Of a stretch of 64,000 bases of DNA, positions 56,805-64,000 are shown one piece after another. The notes below the pieces were generated by a model. That model saw only the letters and a program-made list of their open reading frames with translations, was not told where the DNA came from and searched no databases. Numbering within the stretch: the first letter of the stretch is position 1; every line of letters begins with the position of its first letter. This DNA comes from Zea mays (Eukaryota > Streptophyta > Magnoliopsida > Poales > Poaceae): contig NC_050096.1 in NCBI RefSeq assembly GCF_902167145.1, positions 264,576,622-264,640,621 of the forward strand, in the 5' to 3' direction. The translations under genes were made by a program, and so were the position numbers.

Positions 56805-59800
56805 ATCTCCCCCTTTTTGGTGATTGATGCCAACACAAACCAAAGCAAAAATATAAGAGCATAATTGAACTAGTTTGCCTACGGTAAGTGCAAAGATTGC
56901 TTGGAATTTAAACCAATATTGATTTCATAAGATATGCATGAATGGTTCTTTCTTTATCTAGCATTTTGGACCACGCTTGCACCACATGTTTTGTTTTTGC
57001 AAAATCTTTTGTAAATCTTTTCAAAGTTCTTTTTGCAAATAGTCAAAGGTAAATGAATAAGAGTTTACAAAGCATTTTCAAGTTTTGAAATTTTCTCCCC
57101 CTGTTTCAAATGCTTTTCCTTTGACTTCAACAAAACTCCCCCTAAAAGAGATCCACCTCTTAGTGTTCAAGAGGGTTTTGATATACCATTTTTGAAATAC
57201 TACTTTCTCCCCCTTTTGAACACAATAGGATACCAAATGATAAATACTTTTGGAAAGCACTAAGTTTTTGAATTTTTAAATTTAGTGGTGGTGGTGCGGT
57301 CCTTTTGCTTTGGGCTCATTTCTCCCCCTTTTTGGCATGAATCGCCAAAAACGGAATCGTTAGAGCCCTCAAAGTGCTATCTTCCCCTTTGGGCATAAAT
57401 AAATGAGTTAAGATTATACCAAAGGCGAAGTCCGGTCTTTTAGCTTTGGGCTCTTACTCTCTTCCTGAGACGAAGTCCTTTTCTTTGATGCTTATTTCTC
57501 CCCAAGGAATAGAGAGTTGCTTGGAGTGATGGCGAAGTATGATATACGGAGTGGAAGCCTTTGTTTTCGCCGAAGACTCCATTTCCCTTTCAATCTACGA
57601 CTTAGCATAGTAATATACTTGGAAACATATTAGTCGTAGTCATGGTACGGGAATAATAGGATATTTGTACCAACATGAAAGAGATATGATCAAGAGATAT
57701 GTCAATTAAGCATGATCATAGTTCTATATAACATAGATTTCTCCCCCTAAGTATGTGCATGGAGAGGAACACATATTATGGCCTTAAATGCCAATTGCAC
57801 ATAATTAGATTAATGTGAACATATCTATATTATACAGAATGTGAAGTGCAATGTGTCATAGTATATGAGTGATGCTCAAGACAGTTTATGCACTTATGAA
57901 AGCATGTTGCAAACATTTTAAGCATTTTCCTTTAAGGATTTCAAAGAGACTTAAGGACCATCCACCTTTGGAACAAAGGTAGCTTATCCTCGTTACAAGG
58001 TTAAGCTTTAAGCTCTTTGACAATAGAATCACTTCAACTAGTTTTAGCAAAGATGCAATAATGCATGAGTGAAATTTTAAGAGGTTAAACTAGGTATGAA
58101 GCAGGGATAAATGCAAAGGACATGCTTTCTCTTCCTTATGTATAAGATATGCAAAGAATGCTTATAAGAGGAAGATTTAGGTACAAGTTTAAATGAAAGG
58201 AAGTGATTTTACCCTTTTGTACCTTCTCATAGAGACGCTCTCTTCATTGTGCTTTGTCCTTAGTCTTAGTTGCTTAAGACCTATATTCAATGACAATATA
58301 TGGAAATACTTTGCACAAGAGAGAGTTCTACAACTAGTGATCTTTTTCAAGTTATTGTTAGCATATATCAAATGGATCACAAGTTGCATAAATGAATCAT
58401 GATTTCTCCTTTTTCCTTAGTGCATATCAAGATAGATGTCAATCAAATTAAAATTACATGAGGCACTAAGAAACATAAGTGATAATCGAAGTTGTTCAAT
58501 GATCAACCAATATGCGATCAAGAGAGAACAACAAAGGCATTAAGTTTTCAATCAAGCTTAAAAATAGGAGAATCCAATAAGCATGCTACTTTTTAGAAAT
58601 GAAAGCAACAGACCTTGATGAAAGCGATATTACTTTAACAAGTTTGATTGATGTGAAGTAGCATACTATATGAGAAACATTATTCTCATGCAAGAGACTA
58701 TATGAAATTACTAAGATAAAGCAATAGTCTCAACATAATCAAAATATAATAACGGACTCCCCCTAAAGATATGCATCAAGTAATTGAAAGAATTGATTTC
58801 GATGCATTCACTTTTAAGGACATAAAGAGGGAAGCATTATACATTTTGATCAAGGCTCATAAATTTTGCAATAAATAACTTAAGCCTGGTAACCTCATAA
58901 TGAAAAAGGATTTAGAATGCTTACAACCACATCATTGATTGTTGAGAAGACCTTATTATCCAGGTAGATGTTGTTGTCCTTGATGTTCTTTCTTTTTCAT
59001 TTGAGTGTCCTCCCTTTATATTTGTCTCTTTTACCTTCCAAACTTATTGAAAATACTCAAGAGACATGTTAATAGCGCAAGGGAGTCTATGGTGAAGGAT
59101 GATTACTTTAGATAATTAGCATACAAGATTCATCATCCACAAGTCACACAGACATGAAGTAAAATCCTTAACATTAGTGCATTTCATTTGAGAAAAATGA
59201 GTGAGCACCTTTTAAGCATTTTAATAATCATTGGAGATTTTACTTTATCATATTGAAGTTAGTTAATCATCACTTGGAAGCAAATCAATATGATAACATG
59301 CATATAAATATCGCAAAGGCATTAAATAGATTCTAATGGACATAAGCATTAAGAAAATGATATTTGAATGCATACTTAGTTAATTTCGGTCCAATAAAGA
59401 ATCTATTCCTCTCAAGAGTAGAGTATGATAATTTAGATTAAATACTCATTGAGATGGGAACTAAACTTAACTTGAGAAGATGAGTTCCCATACCTTTGCT
59501 TTTACCTTTCTTCTATTGGGTGAAGATCAACCCATGAGGCTTGTGTACTTTCCCTTCTATGCATATTTATAAGTAAGCTCAAGAGATACGTTAGCAACAC
59601 AAGCACTAGTTTCCATTTAGTAATCATTTTGATAAAGAATGAGAAGTTAGATTAACAAAACATGGAAACTCCATAGCATGAACTAGATTATTCATAGATG
59701 ATGTTATGCTCAATTTTAACTCATAAAACAAGCATAACTAATCCTTTGAGATTATAGGAATAAATCTAAATCATGATTTGGAAAGCGATAAAAGTGAAAG

Positions 59801-60535
59801 AGTCATATCCAATTGAGCAATAAGAGATACAACATGAATTATTGGATAGAATTTCCTAGACATGATGAGACACGCATTTCCATAGAGAAACTTATTCTCT
59901 ACAAGTGAGACTACTTAAATTACTTAGATAAAAACATTAGTCTCACTTTTCTAGCTATAGAGAGAATTTTTCCTTTTATAAGTGTCCTAAGTATTTGAAT
60001 TTCTTATATGACACCTTATTCTTTTAAGAACATGAGATATCTCTTTATACCTAGAACATGGCAATAATAGAATAATTAATGTAAAGACATGCCATGTGAA
60101 CTTGCAACAATTTAAAGCATGTAGATTGTCATAATATAGAATTTGATAAATACACAATCTACCATATGAGAGGAATTTCTTCAAAGAATGATGACATAAT
60201 TTTAAAACATCCTTAAGTGCTTTCTATTTCTATGTGACTACACAAGACACATGACAAATTAAGATAATTGCACTTAAGAATATAAATGTTACCATCCCTT
60301 GACTTTCCTCCATGTTGTAGGCTTTGATATTCCGCACATGATGATTCTTTATTTCCTACAACATTAATATCTTGCCGAGATGATATGAGTTTTGAATACA
60401 ATAAACTGAAGTAACTTTGATTTGATCTTGAATATGTAGATCATTTGAAGATTGATAGCTTGAGTTGATAAGAATTGAATTAACTCCCTCAAGCACCCCA
60501 AAGGTTCATACCATCTCCTTCTCCTACAAATCTTG
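56805..60535 (-). other. Long AT-rich spacer with multiple polypurine tracts, pol absent
   Basis: The LTR is adjoined by ATCTCCCCCTTTTTGG (complement of a PPT). CTCCCC(C/T) motifs recur near 57095, 57136, 57207, 57323, 57503, 57742 and 58757. No frame exceeds about 70 codons and no RT, integrase or protease text is readable on either strand. This is the place where pol lies in the Opie-like element. Confidence 0.8.
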
Positions 60536-62413
60536 TCAAGCACATTTTGGTACCCATCGCTTGATGGGTCCGTTAAGGTTAGTAAACAAAGATCTAGGAA
60601 CCCAAGTGTCCTTTGTGCTAGCGCTTGGTAAACTTGTTACCTTTCTAGCACAAGTTGCAATCTTGGGTTGCCTAGTTATATATGAATCAAATGACAAGTT
60701 AGGAGTGAGATTTTTACCAATGGGACAATCTTTGCATTGATGTCCCTTCTTTCGGCATGTGTAGCATAGGCGTTTTCCAAATTTTGAAGATTTCTTCTTT
60801 CCTTGTTTATTGCTTGCTACATGGTTAGTAAAAATTTTCTTTTCTAACCCTATGCCTCTTTGTTTTAAATGGGGACAAGATCTAAGCAAGTGTCCCTTCT
60901 TGGAGCATTTAAAACAAAGTCTATCATCCTTGTTAATAATCAAGCCATTTTTAATGTAGGGACACGACCTAATCAAGTGCCCCTCTTTAAAGCATTCACT
61001 ACACCTCTTAATGTGAAGTGTGGCTTGATCATTACCTTGGATGTTACCTTTTGTGGAGGCGTGATTGAGGCTTTTGGAGGAGGTGTTGAATTTCTTCTTT
61101 TGTTTCTTCCCCTTGGCAATCCTCAAATCCTTGACATTTTCTTCAAGGGATGTAGTGCATGCCACGGTTGTTCCCGTCTCAAGCTTCTTCACCATGTGAT
61201 TACGGTTATCTTGAGAAGGTTGAGCAATGCACTTCCCTTTTAGTTGTGTCAAGCTCATTTTTAGCCTCTCATTTTCTTCCTTGAGCTTTTGATATGTATC
61301 ATCATTTGTTCCTGCAAGTTCTAGCTCAAAAGAAGATTTGCTTGTTGACGGACAACAAGCATTAGCACATGGTAATATAGTATCAATTTGAATACATGTG
61401 CATGAGTGAGGTTGTCGGGATTTTAAATTTTCTATCACAACCTCATGAGCAATGTTTAATATGATATGATCATCTCTAAGATTTTCATGAGAGCATAGGA
61501 GCATATCATATTTTTCTTGAAAAGCTAGGTTTTCAATTTTTAGCTTTTCTACTTGGTCCTTTAGCAAGGTATTCTTATTTACTAATTGAGCGATACAATG
61601 TAACGCGTTATCTTGCTCAATTGAAATAGTTTCATACCTTTGGACCAAATCAACATGAGAGCACTTTAGCTCCTCATGTTCTTTAGTCAACTCGTCAAAG
61701 TGTTGCATCTTTATGGAGAGAATATCTTCTAGCCTTTGACGAGCTTCGCTTTGTTCTCTCGCTCTTTCTAGAAGTTTGAGCATGACCGCCTTATCTTCTT
61801 GGCTTAGGCGAGCGTAGAGATGCACAAAGCTTCTTTCTTCCTCCTCATCCTCATTTGTGCTTCCGCTATCATTTTCATTAGCCACACAACACATGTGTGA
61901 ATCGAAATGGGAAGACAAACCTTTTGGAGAGGTGGATTCATCGTTTGGTCTCCATCGTTCATTCTCTTCTTCTTCCTTGCAAGGGTTAGTATCACAAATA
62001 CCAAAGGAAGTAGAAGCACAAAATGAACTATCATTTTTGGACTCATCAAATTTGCTTCTAATTCTAGTCCAAATATCATGCGCATCATGGACGGATTCAT
62101 CATAGTTTGATATGAAGGCACGATAATCTTCTTTGCTAAGAGAATTGTTTAAGATGTCAAAAGCTAGGTAGTTTAAGCGATAACATCTTTGATCCTCCTC
62201 GGAATTAATTTTTCCATTAAAACTAGAGGGAAAAATACTCTTGTCAATAATTTGTTCTAATTGAGGATGTATGGTTCTAAAGGCATTTATCACACTAGTA
62301 GACCATGAATCATAATTAGAACAATCATCAAGTAATATCTCAAGAGTTACCTCCTTTTGAGTTGCGTTCGTTTGAGGAGTCTTCTTGTTCTTTTGGGATC
62401 TTTTACGAGCCAT
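60536..62413 (-). CDS. gag: Gag-like protein of the Ji-like element with three zinc knuckles
   Basis: A 625-codon open frame starts at ATG 62413; a GTG just upstream is in frame but non-canonical. The N-terminus is basic (MARKRSQKNKKTPQ), followed by a copia-type gag domain (LLDDCSNYDSWSTSVINAF), an acidic stretch, a long coiled-coil (about residues 200-400) and three successive CCHC knuckles: CSECFKEGHLIRSC, CFKCSKKGHLLRSC and CYTCRKKGHQCKDC (about residues 480-575). It ends near GPIKRWVPKCA, close to where Sirevirus gag meets the protease. The frame is uninterrupted, unlike the missing pol. One knuckle is usual, as in the Opie-like Gag here. Confidence 0.85.
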   Translation of the reverse strand: MARKRSQKNKKTPQTNATQKEVTLEILLDDCSNYDSWSTSVINAFRTIHPQLEQIIDKSIFPSSFNGKINSEEDQRCYRLNYLAFDILNNSLSKEDYRAFISNYDESVHDAHDIWTRIRSKFDESKNDSSFCASTSFGICDTNPCKEEEENERWRPNDESTSPKGLSSHFDSHMCCVANENDSGSTNEDEEEERSFVHLYARLSQEDKAVMLKLLERAREQSEARQRLEDILSIKMQHFDELTKEHEELKCSHVDLVQRYETISIEQDNALHCIAQLVNKNTLLKDQVEKLKIENLAFQEKYDMLLCSHENLRDDHIILNIAHEVVIENLKSRQPHSCTCIQIDTILPCANACCPSTSKSSFELELAGTNDDTYQKLKEENERLKMSLTQLKGKCIAQPSQDNRNHMVKKLETGTTVACTTSLEENVKDLRIAKGKKQKKKFNTSSKSLNHASTKGNIQGNDQATLHIKRCSECFKEGHLIRSCPYIKNGLIINKDDRLCFKCSKKGHLLRSCPHLKQRGIGLEKKIFTNHVASNKQGKKKSSKFGKRLCYTCRKKGHQCKDCPIGKNLTPNLSFDSYITRQPKIATCARKVTSLPSASTKDTWVPRSLFTNLNGPIKRWVPKCA

Positions 62414-62448
62414 CACTTCGAGTTGTTAGACTCAAGATGAAGTGCCTA

Positions 62449-62460
62449 GCTCTGATACCA
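62449..62460 (-). other. Primer-binding site of the Ji-like element (tRNA-iMet type)
   Basis: TGGTATCAGAGC on the minus strand, two bases from the LTR, as in the Opie-like element. Confidence 0.95.
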
Positions 62461-62462
62461 AT

Positions 62463-64000
62463 TGAAAGTCGCCTAGAGGGGGGGTGGATAGGCGAAACCT
62501 GAAAATTAAAACTTTATCCCCCAACTAGATCCTTTGATTAGTGGTTAGAACAAGATGAACAATTATCGGAGTATAAAAACTAAGTTCTTGCTAATAAAGA
62601 GTATAGCTTTCAAATAATGCGGAAGTGATAAATCAATACAACTAATAATTCTATGATAACAAAGCAAGAAAGCTTAGATGGAAAAGGGCACTAACTCAAG
62701 TTCTTTTCTTGCGGAGTGTTGCTTCACTTAAATGAGATTTTAACTTGAAGCAACACCAAATGATATGGGCAAAGAATAGTGCAAGAGAACTTAGAGTAAG
62801 GGAAAGCAAACAAATCACAAGCAAAAGCACAATGAACACGGGTGATTTGTTTTACCGAGGTTCGGCCCTCGAAGGCCTAGTCCCCGTTGAGGAGTCCACT
62901 TAAGGACGGGTCTTTTTCAACCCTTTCCCTCTCTCCCGATCACACAAGGATCGGCGAGCTCTTCTTCTTCTCAAGGATCACTCTCGATCCCACAAGGACC
63001 ACCACAATCTTTGGTGTCTCTTGCTAGCTTTTACAAGCCTCCAAAACTTTGGAGGAAGTTTGAATGGGAGTCAAAACTCCACGCGCAAATGAACACAAAG
63101 ATGTAGCACACACTATTTCTCAATGAATCTCACAAGGCGCTAGGGCTAAACTCAATTGAGTAGCTCTCAATTGCTTGCTCTCTCTTTTGTGGCACTTGTG
63201 TTGGTTGTAGTGGACTAAATCTTGTGTATAGGATGGATCAATGAATATAGGTGGTTGGGAGGGCTTGAGTATGTCAACTAGATGACTTGGAATGTTGCTT
63301 GGACTCCCACACCTTGAAGTGGCCGGTTGGGGTGGTATTTATAGCCACCATCCAAAAACTAGCCGTTGGAGAAGTCTGCTGGCGATGGGCGCACCGGACA
63401 GTCCGGTGCACACCGGACATGTCCGGTGCGCCAGCCACGTCATCCTAGCCGTTGAGATTGGAGCTGGTCGACAGTTGGAGGCTTTGTCCTCATGTGGCAC
63501 CGGACAGTCCGGTGCACACCGGACAGTCCGGTGCCTCTCTGATCCTCTGCTCTGACTTCTGCCGCGTGTACTGTTCTGCACTGTTTACTGTCAGAGTCGA
63601 CCGTTGGGCGCAGATGACCGTTGCTCCGCTGGCACACCGGACAGTCCGGTGCACACCGGACAGTCCGGTGAATTTTAGCGGAGCAGTCTTCGTGAAATCC
63701 CGAGGCTGCCGAGTTCCTGAGGCCGCGTTTCGTTGGAGCACCGGACACTGTCCGGTGTACACCGGACAGTCCGGTGAATTATAGCGCGCCGGCCCTGGAC
63801 TTTCCCGAAGGTGGCGAGTTTGAGTCTGAGTCCCCTGGTGCACCGGACAGGTACTGTTCACTGTCCGGTGGCACACCGGACAGTCCGGTGCGCCAGACCA
63901 GGGATGCCTTCGGTTGCCCCTTTGCTCCTTTCTTTTGACTCTTGTCTTGTTCTTTTTATTGGTTTTATGTTGAATCTTTGGCACCTGTAGAACATATAAT
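62463..64000 (-). repeat. 5' LTR of the Ji-like element (partial, 1538 bp visible)
   Basis: No substitution relative to 55158-56804 was noticed by eye. It has two tandem palindromes (63635-63651 and 63654-63670) where the 3' LTR has three. TATA box on the minus strand at 63336-63345. Confidence 0.95.

Larger units (their letters stand above)
55158..64000 (-). mobile_element. Ji-like non-autonomous Sirevirus (gag only), right end cut by window
   Basis: LTRs at 55158-56804 and from 62463 onward flank a 5658-bp internal region in minus orientation with PBS, a gag frame and a multi-PPT spacer but no pol. The LTR parts visible appear identical except for one 19-bp palindrome unit, so the insertion is very recent. 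About 90 bp of the 5' LTR lie beyond the window, so the duplication (left flank GTATC, 55153-55157) could not be checked. Pol functions must come from another Sirevirus. Confidence 0.9.

Overview
The window looks like intergenic DNA of a large-genome panicoid grass, most likely Zea mays or a close relative. It is packed with nested transposons of maize type: a Huck-like Ty3/gypsy element, Opie-like and Ji-like Sireviruses whose LTRs carry the CACCGGACAGTCCGGTG palindrome, a Ds1-like hAT element, and two Helitrons with the 5' TCTCTACTAC-type and 3' GTTGCAACGCAC...CTRR ends known from maize. All identifications were made by reading; no database was searched.

Layout. 1-1138: an LTR, minus orientation, inserted in the 5' LTR of the next element. 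1139-15249: a decayed Huck-like gypsy element (5' LTR remainder, gag, protease, RT, RNase H, second RNase H, integrase, long 3' non-coding part, full 3' LTR), interrupted at 9949-11234 by a solo Ji-like LTR with a 5-bp target duplication. 15250-16464: no gene. 16465-18416 (minus): an intact three-exon gene for a secreted beta-1,3-glucanase with a C-terminal X8 domain. 18417-22892: MITEs, three hAT-like elements with 8-bp duplications, two of them nested in a Mutator-like inverted-repeat element, and an (AT)n tract.

22893-28830 (minus): Helitron 1, carrying exon-level fragments of a HAK/KUP potassium transporter, a polyamine oxidase, a chloroplast-type Rossmann protein, an isoflavone-reductase-like gene, a J-domain protein and an LRR/F-box-like gene. 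28831-30480: a Stowaway MITE, the Ds1-like element and a (TA)n tract. 30481-47228 (plus): Helitron 2, which sits inside a (TA)n microsatellite and carries fragments of ATP-citrate lyase subunit B, a PDR-type ABC transporter, the C-terminal half of a CCDC25-like protein and, antisense, a WBP2-like GRAM-domain protein. A young, apparently coding-competent Opie-like element (36506-45459, TSD ACACT) split the GRAM fragment. 47229-50613: microsatellite, MITEs and sparse intergenic DNA. 50614-51800 (plus): a two-exon gene for an 89-residue protein with two predicted membrane segments. 52429-52995: another hAT-like element. 55158-64000: a Ji-like Sirevirus on the minus strand with gag but no pol, its 5' LTR cut by the window edge.

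Only two loci look like ordinary host genes, the glucanase and the small membrane protein. The main interest is the pair of gene-capturing Helitrons, which place pieces of at least ten unrelated host genes into two new transcription contexts, and the parallel one-unit difference in the LTR palindrome arrays of two independent Sireviruses.
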